Assembly: GCF_000472385.1 (NCBI RefSeq)
Contig: NZ_AWZU01000013.1
Location: 62,001-126,000, forward strand
Reading direction: 5' to 3'
Length of the DNA stretch: 64,000 bases
DNA from: Bradyrhizobium sp. ARR65
Lineage (GTDB): Bacteria; Pseudomonadota; Alphaproteobacteria; Rhizobiales; Xanthobacteraceae
Below the pieces are notes generated by a model. The model did no database searches and was not told where the DNA came from. It saw only the letters and a list, made by a program, of their open reading frames with translations. Positions within the stretch are counted from its first letter, which is position 1. Each line of letters opens with the position of its first letter. Positions 17,741 through 26,657 of this stretch are shown piece after piece. A program made the position numbers and the translations under genes.

Positions 17741-20700
17741 ATGCCGGAGACCGCGGTTCGATCCGCATCATCTGTCGATCAGAACAGGGCTGAAGTCCGG
17801 CCTTGGGTAGGCCGCTCGATCGAGCGCGTCGAGGATGCCGCACTGCTCACCGGCCGCGGGCGCTTCATCGACGATCTCGGCACGCCGCCCGGCACGCTGC
17901 ATGCTGCGATCCTGCGCTCCCCGCATGCCCATGCCGACATTGTTTCTGTCGACGCGGAGGCGGCCCGGCGCGCGCCGGGCGTTGCGGCTGTCCTCACAGG
18001 CGAGCAGGTCAAGGCGCTGACGTCGAGCCTCGTCGTTGGCGTGAAGGCACCGGTCGAATGCTGGCCGATCGCGATCGATCGCGTGCGCTACGTTGGTGAA
18101 CCGGTCGCGGTCGTCGTCGCGACTGACCGCGCTCGAGCGGAAGATGCCATCGAGCTGATCAACGTCGAATATCGGCCGCGCGCCGCCGTGGTCGATCCCC
18201 TGGCGGCGCTTGCGGCCGATGCGCCTGTCCTGCACGAAGGCTTCCCCGGTAACCTCGCCAGCGATCGCCGCTTCTCCTACGGCAATCCCGACCTCGCATT
18301 TGGCGAAGCCGCGCATCGCTTCTCGATCGACATCCGATATCCACGCAATTCCTGCACGCCGATCGAGACCTATGGCGTGATCGCCTCGCACGATGCGGCT
18401 GAGGATGCCTACGACATCCTCGCCAATTTCCAGGGGCCATTCAGCATTCACACCGTGATCTCTCGCGCACTGAAAGTACCCGGCAACCGTCTGCGGCTGC
18501 GCACGCCGCCGGCTTCCGGCGGCAGCTTTGGCGTGAAGCAGGGCGTGTTTCCGTACATCGTGCTGATCGGCGCGGCGTCGCGTGCCGTCGGACGACCCGT
18601 GAAGTGGATCGAGGACAGGCTGGAGCATCTGACGGCCTCGGTCTCGGCGACCAACCGCGCGACGACGCTGTCGGCCGCCGTCGCCGCCGACGGCAAGATC
18701 CTCGCGCTTGATTGGGATCAAGTCGAGGATTGCGGCGCGCATCTGCGCGCGCCCGAGCCGGCAACGCTATACCGCATGCACGGCAATCTCACCGGTGCCT
18801 ATGACATTCGCCATGTGAGGGTGCGCAACCGCGTCGTCGTCACCAACAAGACGCCGACCGGGCTCAACCGCGGGTTCGGCGGACCGCAAGTCTATTTCGC
18901 GCTCGAGCGCCTGGTGCAGCGGATCGCGATCGGGCTGCGCCTTGATCCGTTCGACGTCATCAAGCGCAATCTCGTTCCGGCCAACGCGTTTCCCTATCGC
19001 ACGGCGACCGGCGCGCTCTTGGATTCCGGCAACTATCAGGAGGCGATCGCCAGAGGTGTCGAGCAGGGGCGACTCGCGGAACTCAGGACACGACGCGATG
19101 AAGCGCGCGCGCAAGGCCGCCTTTATGGGATCGGCTTTACCGCTGTCGTCGAGCCCAGCGTCTCCAACATGGGCTACATCACCACTGTTCTCACGGCTGC
19201 CGAGCGGCGGAAGGCGGGACCGAAGAATGGCGCGCAGGCAACTGCAACGGTCACGCTCGACCCGGTCGGCAGCGTAACGGTTCACGTCGCATCCGTGCCG
19301 CAAGGGCAGGGCCATCGCACTGTGTTGTCGCAGGTGGTGGCCGACGTATTCGGCCTCAAGCCGCAGGACGTGCGCGTCAACACCGAGATCGACACCACCA
19401 AGGATGCCTGGTCAATCGCCTCCGGAAATTATGCGAGCCGGTTTGCCGCCGCTGTGGCCGGCACCGCGAAACTGGCGGCCGAACGCATTGCCGCTCGTCT
19501 CGCGCGGGTCGCCGCCAGCCAGCTAAATGTCGAGCCGGGCGATGTCGTATTCGGCGACGGTCTCGTGGCCTCGAAGCGCAATCCGGAGAACAGGATTGCC
19601 TTCTCACGCATCGCTGCGTTGAGCCATTGGTCGCCTGGCTCCTTGCCCGACGATGCCGGCCAGACCATCCGCGAAACCGTGTTCTGGACGCCGCCGGAGC
19701 TGACCGCGCCCGATGATGAGGATCGCATCAATTCCTCCCTCTGCCATGGCTTTATCTTCGATTTCTGCGGCGTCGAGATCGATCGCACGACGTTCGAAGT
19801 CCGTATCGATCGCTACGTGACCATGCATGATTGCGGCACAATTCTGCATCCGGGCATGGTGAACGGACAGATCCGCGGCGGCTTTGCGCAGGCGCTGGGC
19901 GCGGCGCTCTACGAAGAGTACGCCTATGCCGCCGACGGCAGTTTCCTGACCGGGACGTTTGCCGACTATCTGCTGCCGACGACGGCCGAAGTCCCCGAGC
20001 CGCAGATCGTCCACATGGAGACGCCGTCACCCTTCACCCCGCTCGGGGCAAAGGGCGTCGGCGAAGGCAACTGCATGTCCACACCGGTGTGCATCGCCAA
20101 CGCGGTTGCCGATGCTCTGAGGCTCGCTGACGTGACATTGCCGCTGGTGCCGGCGAAGCTCGCTGCATTGGTGCGTGGTCCGGAGCCCGAACCGCCCGCC
20201 GGGCAACCGAAGGCGGCGCCCGCACGCGAAGGAGACCGTCGGCTGCACGGCGAGGGCAGTGCGTCCGTCAACGGGGCGCCGGAGCAGGTCTGGACGATGC
20301 TGCTCGATGTCGGGACATTGCAGGCCGTGATCCCCGGATGCCAGCGCGTCGACAAGGTCTCCGACACACATTTCCGCGCCGACGTGACGCTCGGTATCGG
20401 TCCGGTCACCGGCCGCTATCGTGCCGATGTCCAGTTGTTCGATCTTGACCCGCCACGTACGGTTACCCTGCGCGGGAAGGCGGAGGGCGCGCTCGGCTTC
20501 GGCAGCGCTGAGGGACGCATCACGCTCGAACCCGACGGCAAAGGCGGCACGCGGCTGCACTACGCTTATGACGCGGCGATCGGCGGGAAGGTCGCCAGCA
20601 TCGGGGGCCGGCTCCTGGACGGCGCCACGCGCGTGATCATCGGACAGTTCTTCGCCGCGCTTGCGCGCAAGGCCGGCGGCGGAGGGCCCGCAAGCGGCTT

Positions 20701-20755
20701 CTCGCTCATTGCGCTGCTCGGCAAACTCGCGAGCTTGCTCGGAGGGCGACGATGA
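17741..20755 (+). CDS. hmfA: Molybdenum hydroxylase large subunit fused to a CoxG-like domain (furoyl-CoA dehydrogenase HmfA-like)
   Basis: A 1004-aa protein. Residues about 20-800 are a CoxL/xanthine-dehydrogenase-type molybdopterin subunit, with GGSFGVKQG (substrate/Mo loop), NRGFGGPQ near 377 and the catalytic glutamate in GVGEG near 771-775. It lacks the AYRCSFR loop with cysteine of true CO dehydrogenase, so CO is not the substrate. From about 830 to 985 a separate SRPBCC/CoxG domain follows (WTMLLDVGTLQAVIPGC), ending in a hydrophobic tail. GGGGAG precedes the ATG. With the next two genes it would hydroxylate 2-furoyl-CoA at C5. Other acyl-CoA or heteroaromatic substrates are possible. 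Confidence 0.8.
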   Translation: MPETAVRSASSVDQNRAEVRPWVGRSIERVEDAALLTGRGRFIDDLGTPPGTLHAAILRSPHAHADIVSVDAEAARRAPGVAAVLTGEQVKALTSSLVVGVKAPVECWPIAIDRVRYVGEPVAVVVATDRARAEDAIELINVEYRPRAAVVDPLAALAADAPVLHEGFPGNLASDRRFSYGNPDLAFGEAAHRFSIDIRYPRNSCTPIETYGVIASHDAAEDAYDILANFQGPFSIHTVISRALKVPGNRLRLRTPPASGGSFGVKQGVFPYIVLIGAASRAVGRPVKWIEDRLEHLTASVSATNRATTLSAAVAADGKILALDWDQVEDCGAHLRAPEPATLYRMHGNLTGAYDIRHVRVRNRVVVTNKTPTGLNRGFGGPQVYFALERLVQRIAIGLRLDPFDVIKRNLVPANAFPYRTATGALLDSGNYQEAIARGVEQGRLAELRTRRDEARAQGRLYGIGFTAVVEPSVSNMGYITTVLTAAERRKAGPKNGAQATATVTLDPVGSVTVHVASVPQGQGHRTVLSQVVADVFGLKPQDVRVNTEIDTTKDAWSIASGNYASRFAAAVAGTAKLAAERIAARLARVAASQLNVEPGDVVFGDGLVASKRNPENRIAFSRIAALSHWSPGSLPDDAGQTIRETVFWTPPELTAPDDEDRINSSLCHGFIFDFCGVEIDRTTFEVRIDRYVTMHDCGTILHPGMVNGQIRGGFAQALGAALYEEYAYAADGSFLTGTFADYLLPTTAEVPEPQIVHMETPSPFTPLGAKGVGEGNCMSTPVCIANAVADALRLADVTLPLVPAKLAALVRGPEPEPPAGQPKAAPAREGDRRLHGEGSASVNGAPEQVWTMLLDVGTLQAVIPGCQRVDKVSDTHFRADVTLGIGPVTGRYRADVQLFDLDPPRTVTLRGKAEGALGFGSAEGRITLEPDGKGGTRLHYAYDAAIGGKVASIGGRLLDGATRVIIGQFFAALARKAGGGGPASGFSLIALLGKLASLLGGRR

Positions 20756-21567
20756 AACCAGCCGCCTTCGACTATGTCCGGGCCGAATCCGTCGATGAAG
20801 TTCTTGAGGGACTTTTGAACGAGGGCGGCAATGCCCGCGTGCTTGCTGGCGGCCAGTCGCTGATGGCGATGCTCAACATGCGGCTCGCAAAGCCAAGACT
20901 GCTGATCGACATCATGCGGCTGAAGGAGCTCAACCGCATCGAGGAGCAGGCGGGGATGGTGACGATCGGCGCCGGCGTGCGCCAGGCCGCCTTGCTCGCG
21001 TGGCCCGAATTGGCGCGAACACAGCCGCTGCTTGCGCTGGCGTTGCCGTGGGTAGGCCACGTCCAGACACGCAGCCGCGGCACGATTTGCGGTTCGCTCG
21101 CACACGCTGACCCCAGCGCGGAGATGCCGCTCGCGCTGATCGCGCTCGGCGGCGAGGTGCACCTGCGCAATGCGCGGCGGCGTCGACGGGTTGCCGCAAA
21201 CGAGTTCTTTCTTGGCATGATGGCTACCGCACGGGCAGAGGACGAACTCATCGAGGCCGTATCCTTTCCCGCTCAGGGGCGCGGCAAATGTGCGTTCCGC
21301 GAGGTGGCCCGCCGTCACGGCGATTTCGCCATCGTGGCTTGTGCGGCGGTTGCGACCTCGAAAGGTATCCGCTTTGCCGTTGGCGGCGTCGCCGATGTCC
21401 CGATGGCGCGGGACTTGCCGCGCCTGGAGGGAAGCGCGCTCGACGACGCACTGAACGGCTTTGCCTACGAGCTCGATGCGCGGGACGACGTGCACGCGAC
21501 CGCGCGCTATCGGCGCGATCTGGTCCGGATCATCGGCCGCGATCTGGTGCGCGAGGTGCTGCAATGA
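20752..21567 (+). CDS. hmfB: FAD-binding medium subunit of molybdenum hydroxylase (HmfB-like)
   Basis: A 271-aa CoxM-type subunit carrying FAD between the iron-sulfur subunit and the acceptor. The two FAD loops are visible: AGGQSL at 32-37 and GTICGSLAHADP at 110-121 (the second normally T-x-GGSLAHADP, here with C for the first G). The start overlaps the large-subunit stop (ATGA) and the end overlaps the small-subunit start, so the three subunits are coupled in the order large-medium-small, as in hmfABC. Confidence 0.85.
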   Translation: MKPAAFDYVRAESVDEVLEGLLNEGGNARVLAGGQSLMAMLNMRLAKPRLLIDIMRLKELNRIEEQAGMVTIGAGVRQAALLAWPELARTQPLLALALPWVGHVQTRSRGTICGSLAHADPSAEMPLALIALGGEVHLRNARRRRRVAANEFFLGMMATARAEDELIEAVSFPAQGRGKCAFREVARRHGDFAIVACAAVATSKGIRFAVGGVADVPMARDLPRLEGSALDDALNGFAYELDARDDVHATARYRRDLVRIIGRDLVREVLQ

Positions 21568-22082
21568 CACGTCTCGGCTCTGATCGCCGTCATCCGGTTC
21601 GCTTCAAGCTGAACGGCAAGCCGGTTGAAGCCGAGGCCGAGCCGCGCACGCTGCTGTCCGACTTCCTGCGCCAGCAGATTGGCGCGACCGGCACCCACGT
21701 CGGCTGCGAGCACGGGGTTTGCGGCGCCTGCACGGTGATTGTCGACGGCATGCTGACGCGTTCATGCCTGACGCTTGCGGTGCAGGCCGATGGCTGCGAG
21801 CTTCAAACCGTCGAGGGACTAGCCCCATCGCCAGACCGGCTTGGCATCCTGCAACAGGCGTTCCGCCGTAACCACGCGCTGCAGTGCGGCTTCTGCACCG
21901 CCGGCATCCTGATGTCGCTCGACCACTATCTGCGCCGGCATCCGATGCCAAGCGAAGCTGATATCCGCGATCTCCTGAGCGGTCATCTCTGCCGCTGCAC
22001 CGGCTACACCCCGATCGTAAAGGCGGCGCTGGAAGCAGCCGCCGAGCTCGCCACCACCAGCGAAGAGAAGTCAGATGCTTGA
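21564..22082 (+). CDS. hmfC: [2Fe-2S] small subunit of molybdenum hydroxylase (HmfC-like)
   Basis: A 172-aa CoxS-type subunit. The plant-type ferredoxin cluster ligands are C48, C53, C56 and C68 (CEHGVCGAC), and the C-terminal helical cluster uses C108, C111, C143 and C145 (CGFC and CRCTGY). The ATG at 21564 overlaps the previous stop by four bases; longer readings upstream lie in the medium-subunit gene in another frame. It passes electrons from the Mo centre to FAD. The last codons overlap the acyl-CoA synthetase start by eight bases. Confidence 0.9.
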   Translation: MTRLGSDRRHPVRFKLNGKPVEAEAEPRTLLSDFLRQQIGATGTHVGCEHGVCGACTVIVDGMLTRSCLTLAVQADGCELQTVEGLAPSPDRLGILQQAFRRNHALQCGFCTAGILMSLDHYLRRHPMPSEADIRDLLSGHLCRCTGYTPIVKAALEAAAELATTSEEKSDA

Positions 22083-23619
22083 TCTCGGCAGCAGTTTTGT
22101 TGCAAGCGTCGCGCGCGATCCGGATGCGCTTGCAATCGTCGACGGCGCGCTTCGCCTGACTTACCGCCAATGGTACGGCAGGATATCGTCACTCGTGGCC
22201 TCGTTCGATCGCATCGGGCTGAAGCCCGGCGATCACGTCCTTACCGTGCTGCAGAACCGCTGGGAGGCTGCGACGCTGCACTGGGCTTGTCAGCTTGCGG
22301 GACTCGTCATCACCCCGATCAACTGGCGCGCCAAGCCTGACGAGCTCGATTTCTGTATCGAGGATGCCGAAGCCTGCGCTGTCTTCTATCAGGAGGTCTC
22401 CGCCGGCGCCGTAAGAAACTCCGCGCGTGCGGCCGCCTTGCGACGCATTGCGGTCGGCATGAATGCCGACGGAGATCTGGCTTTCGCTGAGATGGCGGAG
22501 GGCAGCGCCGTCGATGCCCAGCCTCGGGTCGGCGCCGATGCATGGTCGATCATGCTCTACACCTCGGGCACGACATCGAGGCCAAAAGGCGTGCCGCGCC
22601 GTCATCGCGCCGAGCGCGCGGCGGCGATCGCCCATGTCGCGCAAAACCTCTACGGTCGCAACGAGCGCACGCTCGGCGTGATGCCGCTCTATCACACCAT
22701 GGGTGTGCGCTCCTTGCTCGCGATGTCGCTGATCGGCGGCGCCTTCGTCTGCCTACCGCGCTACGACAGCCGCCAGGCGCTGGCCCTTATCGAAGACGAG
22801 AAGATCAGCAATCTCTATCTGGTGCCGACGCTCTACCACGACCTCGTTCACCACAAGGCGTTTGCAGCGACCGACGTATCGAGCGTGCGGAAGCTCGGCT
22901 TTGCCGGTGCCTCGATGACGGACGCCTTGCTCAGGAAGTTGAACGACGTGTTCAAGCCCGAGCTGTTCGTCAATCATTACGGCAGCTCCGAGATCTACAC
23001 ATTCACGATCGATCAGAACGCGCCGGCCAAACCCGGCTCAGCCGGCAAGGCCGGCATCAATCAGCACATCAAGGTGGTGCGGACCAATGCTCGCTCGGTG
23101 CTCGAACTTGCCGCTCCGGGCGAAGAGGGCGAGATCATTGCCTCGCTTGCCGGCGACGAAGCCTTCGAGGGCTATTGGCGACGGCCCGAGGCAGATGCCA
23201 AGGCGCTGCGTGAGGGCTGGTATTTTACCGGCGATACCGGGTTCATCGATTCCGACGGCGACCTGTTCGTTACCGGCCGCGTCGACGACATGATCATCAC
23301 CGGCGGTGAGAATGTCTCGCCGGTCGAAATCGAAAGCTGCCTCTCACTGCATCCGGCGGTCTCTGAAATCGCGGTGGTCGGACTCGCCGACGAGAAGTGG
23401 GGCAAGATCGTCGCTGCCTTTGTCAAGCGTAACCGACCCGTTACCGAGGCGGAGCTCGAGCAGTTTTGCCGCACATCCGGTCTTGCCAATTTCAAGCGTC
23501 CGCGCCGCTACGTCTTTGTCGATGCCATTCCCAAGTCGCCGGTCGGCAAGCTGCTGCGGCGCCTGCTTGTCGCTGGGGAATACGAAGCCGAGCACCGGCC
23601 TCCCTCGGACGCCGCCTGA
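22075..23619 (+). CDS. hmfD: AMP-forming acyl-CoA synthetase, likely 2-furoyl-CoA synthetase
   Basis: A 514-aa adenylate-forming ligase. The phosphate loop YTSGTTSRPKG lies at about 162-172, the hinge and core motif GRVDDMIITGGENVSPVEIE at about 400-416, and the C-terminal catalytic lysine in PKSPVGKLLRR near 490. It activates a carboxylic acid to its CoA thioester in the cytoplasm. Its place directly after the molybdenum hydroxylase subunits and before an enoyl-CoA hydratase-family gene is the hmfD position, so 2-furoate is the likely substrate; benzoate- or fatty-acid-type ligases share these motifs. Confidence 0.8.
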   Translation: MLDLGSSFVASVARDPDALAIVDGALRLTYRQWYGRISSLVASFDRIGLKPGDHVLTVLQNRWEAATLHWACQLAGLVITPINWRAKPDELDFCIEDAEACAVFYQEVSAGAVRNSARAAALRRIAVGMNADGDLAFAEMAEGSAVDAQPRVGADAWSIMLYTSGTTSRPKGVPRRHRAERAAAIAHVAQNLYGRNERTLGVMPLYHTMGVRSLLAMSLIGGAFVCLPRYDSRQALALIEDEKISNLYLVPTLYHDLVHHKAFAATDVSSVRKLGFAGASMTDALLRKLNDVFKPELFVNHYGSSEIYTFTIDQNAPAKPGSAGKAGINQHIKVVRTNARSVLELAAPGEEGEIIASLAGDEAFEGYWRRPEADAKALREGWYFTGDTGFIDSDGDLFVTGRVDDMIITGGENVSPVEIESCLSLHPAVSEIAVVGLADEKWGKIVAAFVKRNRPVTEAELEQFCRTSGLANFKRPRRYVFVDAIPKSPVGKLLRRLLVAGEYEAEHRPPSDAA

Positions 23620-23651
23620 CCACACGGCACTTAACAGAAGGAAGCAACTAC

Positions 23652-24458
23652 ATGCCGTCACCGTACACTTTCGCAGACCCTCGCCTCGCCAAGCTCGATG
23701 GGTTCAGGGTCGAGATCGACGAGGCGCATGAGCGCGCCGATATCATCCTCGGCCGGCCACCCTACAACGTCGTCTCGATGCCGCAGCGCGATCAACTAAG
23801 GCTGACCTTCGAGACGCTCGATGAAGATCCGCGCGTTCGCGTCATCGTGCTGCGGGCTGAGGGCGAGCATTTCTCCAGCGGCGGCAATATCGGCGGCTTC
23901 ATGGAGGCGAGCCCCGAGCATGTGTCGAAACTGGCCTGGAACATCGCGGCACCCGCGCGTTGCGCCAAGCCGGTGATCGCGTCCAATCGCGGCTATTGCT
24001 TCGGGGTCGGCTTCGAACTCTCGCTCGCCTGCGATTTCCGCATCGCCTCGGACACGACGCAATACGCCTTGCCGGAACAGAAGCTTGGACAGATCCCGGG
24101 CTCGGGAGGATCGGCACGGCTGCAGAAAATGGTCGGTATCACCCGCACCAAGGACATCGTGATGCGGTCCAAGCGGATCTCGGCAAAGCAGGCGCTGGAA
24201 TGGGGGATCGCGACCGAGTGCGTGCCGGATGCCGAGCTCGAGAAGGCGACGGACCGCCTGGTCGATGAGCTGCGCACCTTCTCGCCATTGGCGCAGCGCA
24301 CCGCGAAGAAGCTCCTCAACGACACCGAGGACTCGACGCTAGCGATCGCGATCGAGCTCGAGGGGCACTGCTACAGCCGGCTCCGTCAGTCGGAGGATTT
24401 CAAGGAAGGCGTCGAAGCCTTCAACGCCAAGCGGGCGCCCAAATTCGTCGGACGCTGA
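23652..24458 (+). CDS. hmfE: Enoyl-CoA hydratase-family enzyme, likely 2-oxoglutaroyl-CoA hydrolase
   Basis: A 268-aa crotonase-fold protein. The oxyanion-hole segment EGEHFSSGGNIGGF is near residues 72-84 and the second glycine-rich segment GYCFGVGFELSLACDFRIA near 116-134. An AGAAGGAAG site precedes the ATG at 23652; an upstream in-frame extension overlaps the previous gene and has no family similarity. In the furoate pathway HmfE hydrolyses 2-oxoglutaroyl-CoA to 2-oxoglutarate, which enters the TCA cycle. The order hmfA-B-C-D-E is fully kept here. Confidence 0.8.
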   Translation: MPSPYTFADPRLAKLDGFRVEIDEAHERADIILGRPPYNVVSMPQRDQLRLTFETLDEDPRVRVIVLRAEGEHFSSGGNIGGFMEASPEHVSKLAWNIAAPARCAKPVIASNRGYCFGVGFELSLACDFRIASDTTQYALPEQKLGQIPGSGGSARLQKMVGITRTKDIVMRSKRISAKQALEWGIATECVPDAELEKATDRLVDELRTFSPLAQRTAKKLLNDTEDSTLAIAIELEGHCYSRLRQSEDFKEGVEAFNAKRAPKFVGR

Positions 24459-24528
24459 CGACAAGACGTCTAGCAACGCCGCGGACGGCAGTCGGCCGCC
24501 GCGGCAATCATCAAGCGGGGAGGGTAAA

Positions 24529-25860
24529 TTGGCTGAGATGGATGTGCCGGTCGCGACCATGCGAACGTCGGCGGGCAATCAACAGATGGTCAACGCGATC
24601 ATTGCCTCGGTGCTTGGCTGGGCGCTCGATCTTTTTGATTTGTTCATTCTGCTTTATGTCGCGCCGGTCGTCGGCGCACTGTTCTTTCCATCGAGCAATA
24701 CGGCATTGTCGCTGGCCGCGGTGTATGGATCATTCGCCGTCACGCTCTTGATGCGGCCGCTCGGATCAGCCGTGTTCGGCCACTATGCCGACGTGCACGG
24801 ACGCAAGCGCGCCATGCTGGTCGCGATCTTCGGCGTTGGTATCAGCACCGCCGGATTTGGTGTGCTACCGACGATTGCCCAGGTCGGTGTGGTCGCGCCA
24901 ATCGTGTTCCTGATGCTGCGTCTGGTGCAGGGCGTCTTCGTCGGCGGCGTGGTGGCCTCGACCCATACCATCGGCACGGAATCCGTTCCGGCACATTGGC
25001 GGGGCGCGATGTCCGGCCTCGTCGGTGGCGGTGGCGCGGGGATCGGCGCGCTGCTGGCGTCGTTGGTGTTCCTGATCACGTCCTCGATCTTTCCCGGTGA
25101 AGCCTTCGCGCAATGGGGCTGGCGCTTTATGTTCTTCTCCGGCCTGCTGAGCTCCTTGCTCGGCTGGTTCATCTTCAAGAACCTCGAGGAATCGCCTTAT
25201 TTCAAGGAGCTGAAGCGGCAACAGAAGACACACAAGGCAGAATTGTCGAAGGCTCCGGTCAAAGAAATATTTTCAGGAGAGTATCGCAAGGTCTTGCTAC
25301 TCAACCTCCTGATCACGTTCGGCGGAGGGGCGGGCTATTATCTGACCTCCGGGTATCTTCCAAGTTTCCTCAAGGTCATCAACGCGGTGCCGAACCAGAC
25401 CTCGTCGCTGATTTTGATGGGCGCCAGCATCTCGGCGTTCTTCTCGGCGGTTCTGATCGGCTCGCTGAGCGACAAGATCGGACGGAAAAGAACCTTTCTC
25501 CTGATCGGCGTAGCTGCAGCCGTGCTGCTTCCGCTGTGCTATCTCGGCCTTGCCGCGACGAAGGACATCACGGAGGTCACGCTCTATGCGCTGGCGATCG
25601 CCTTCATCGGCAACGCCGGCTACGCACCGGTGCTGATCTTCCTGAACGAGCGCTTCCCGACGGCGTTGCGCGCGAGCGGCACGGGGCTGTCCTGGAATAT
25701 TGGATTTGCGCTCGGTGGAATGATGCCGACCGTCGTTTCGCTGATAAGTGCCGGTGCCGCGCAGATTCCGACATCGCTTGCTATCTTCTCGGTCGGGGTG
25801 TTTGCGATCTACCTGATCGGGGCAATCGTGATCCCCGAAACCAAGGGCCACTTCAAGTGA
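24529..25860 (+). CDS. MFS transporter, metabolite:proton symporter type
   Basis: A 443-aa twelve-helix carrier. The loop 2-3 signature (GHYADVHGRKRAM) and the loop 8-9 repeat (SLSDKIGRKRTF) of the major facilitator superfamily are clear, and the C-terminal ETKG is typical of the sugar and metabolite:H+ symporter branches. The start is probably TTG at 24529 with GGGGAGGG upstream; an ATG three codons later is an alternative. As the last gene of the hmf-like run it probably imports furoate or a related acid, giving this locus two import routes (ABC and MFS). Confidence 0.85.
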   Translation: MAEMDVPVATMRTSAGNQQMVNAIIASVLGWALDLFDLFILLYVAPVVGALFFPSSNTALSLAAVYGSFAVTLLMRPLGSAVFGHYADVHGRKRAMLVAIFGVGISTAGFGVLPTIAQVGVVAPIVFLMLRLVQGVFVGGVVASTHTIGTESVPAHWRGAMSGLVGGGGAGIGALLASLVFLITSSIFPGEAFAQWGWRFMFFSGLLSSLLGWFIFKNLEESPYFKELKRQQKTHKAELSKAPVKEIFSGEYRKVLLLNLLITFGGGAGYYLTSGYLPSFLKVINAVPNQTSSLILMGASISAFFSAVLIGSLSDKIGRKRTFLLIGVAAAVLLPLCYLGLAATKDITEVTLYALAIAFIGNAGYAPVLIFLNERFPTALRASGTGLSWNIGFALGGMMPTVVSLISAGAAQIPTSLAIFSVGVFAIYLIGAIVIPETKGHFK

Positions 25861-25973
25861 GGACAAGCGGCGGCACACGCTCATGGCCGCGAAGACGCGG
25901 CCCGCGCTGTTGCGGATCGGAGCGCCAACGCAGCGCAGTTCCGGCTCATTGCCTTGCCGGCCGGGCAGTAAGG

Positions 25974-26348
25974 TCAGGCTTTGCGCGAGCGTCCGATATC
26001 AGTCCGTAGCGCCTGCAATTCCTTCCGGACGGCGCGTGCGGCATCGCGCTCGATCTTGCGGTAACGCGCGACCAGCGAAGCGCCGAACGGGGTGAGCTTT
26101 GCGCCGCCGCCATTCTTGCCGCCGGTCTGGCGGGCGACCGCGGCGTGTCCGCAAATGCGGTTGATCTCTTCGACCAGATCCCAGGCGCGCTTGTAGGACA
26201 TGTCCATCGCGCGGCCCGCAGCCGAGATCGAGCCGAAGTCGCGGATATGCTCTAGTAGCTGGATTTTGCCCGGCCCGATCCGCTCCTCGGCATCGAGATC
26301 GATGCGAAGGCTCAAGTGCGGAAGCGATCTGGCGTCTGGCTTTGACAT
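25974..26348 (-). CDS. ModE-like winged-HTH regulator (DNA-binding domain only)
   Basis: A 124-aa protein matching the N-terminal domain of ModE: GKIQLLEHIRDFGSISAAGR, MDMSYKRAWDLVEEINR, then TGGKNGGGAKLTPFG. The C-terminal molybdate-binding (TOBE/Mop) domains of E. coli ModE are absent, as in many short alphaproteobacterial ModE proteins. It is convergent to the MFS gene and lies beside a molybdenum-enzyme operon, so it may link hydroxylase or cofactor expression to molybdenum or to a substrate. That link is inference. Confidence 0.85.
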   Translation of the reverse strand: MSKPDARSLPHLSLRIDLDAEERIGPGKIQLLEHIRDFGSISAAGRAMDMSYKRAWDLVEEINRICGHAAVARQTGGKNGGGAKLTPFGASLVARYRKIERDAARAVRKELQALRTDIGRSRKA

Positions 26349-26657
26349 AAATGTTTGCTCGTCAGTCCGGCAGCCAGATTGCCACCGAAGGCTTGCGCTA
26401 ACAAGAAGAGCTGGCGCGATATCCCTAGGCGTGTGCCTTGCCCAGATGGCCTTGGTTCAGGCTGACCGTGGTGCGACCGACGATCAGCTTGAGCGAGCTG
26501 TCAAAGAACGGGTGACAAGACTCTTCAGGTTTGAATTTGCCGAATTGCCCGGAGGGAGCGACCGCATCTCGAGCGCGCTGCCGCGAGCCTCGGAGCACGG
26601 AAAGTGGCTACCCGCCATTGAGCTTCACGGCGGCGGCATCCTCGACTGGGCAGCTAC
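26349..26657. other. Gene-free stretch between ModE-like and IclR genes
   Basis: There are 309 bases with no convincing gene. A plus-strand reading crosses it into the IclR region but shows no recognisable domain and overlaps that gene in antisense. The left edge should hold the promoter of the ModE-like gene. Confidence 0.5.
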
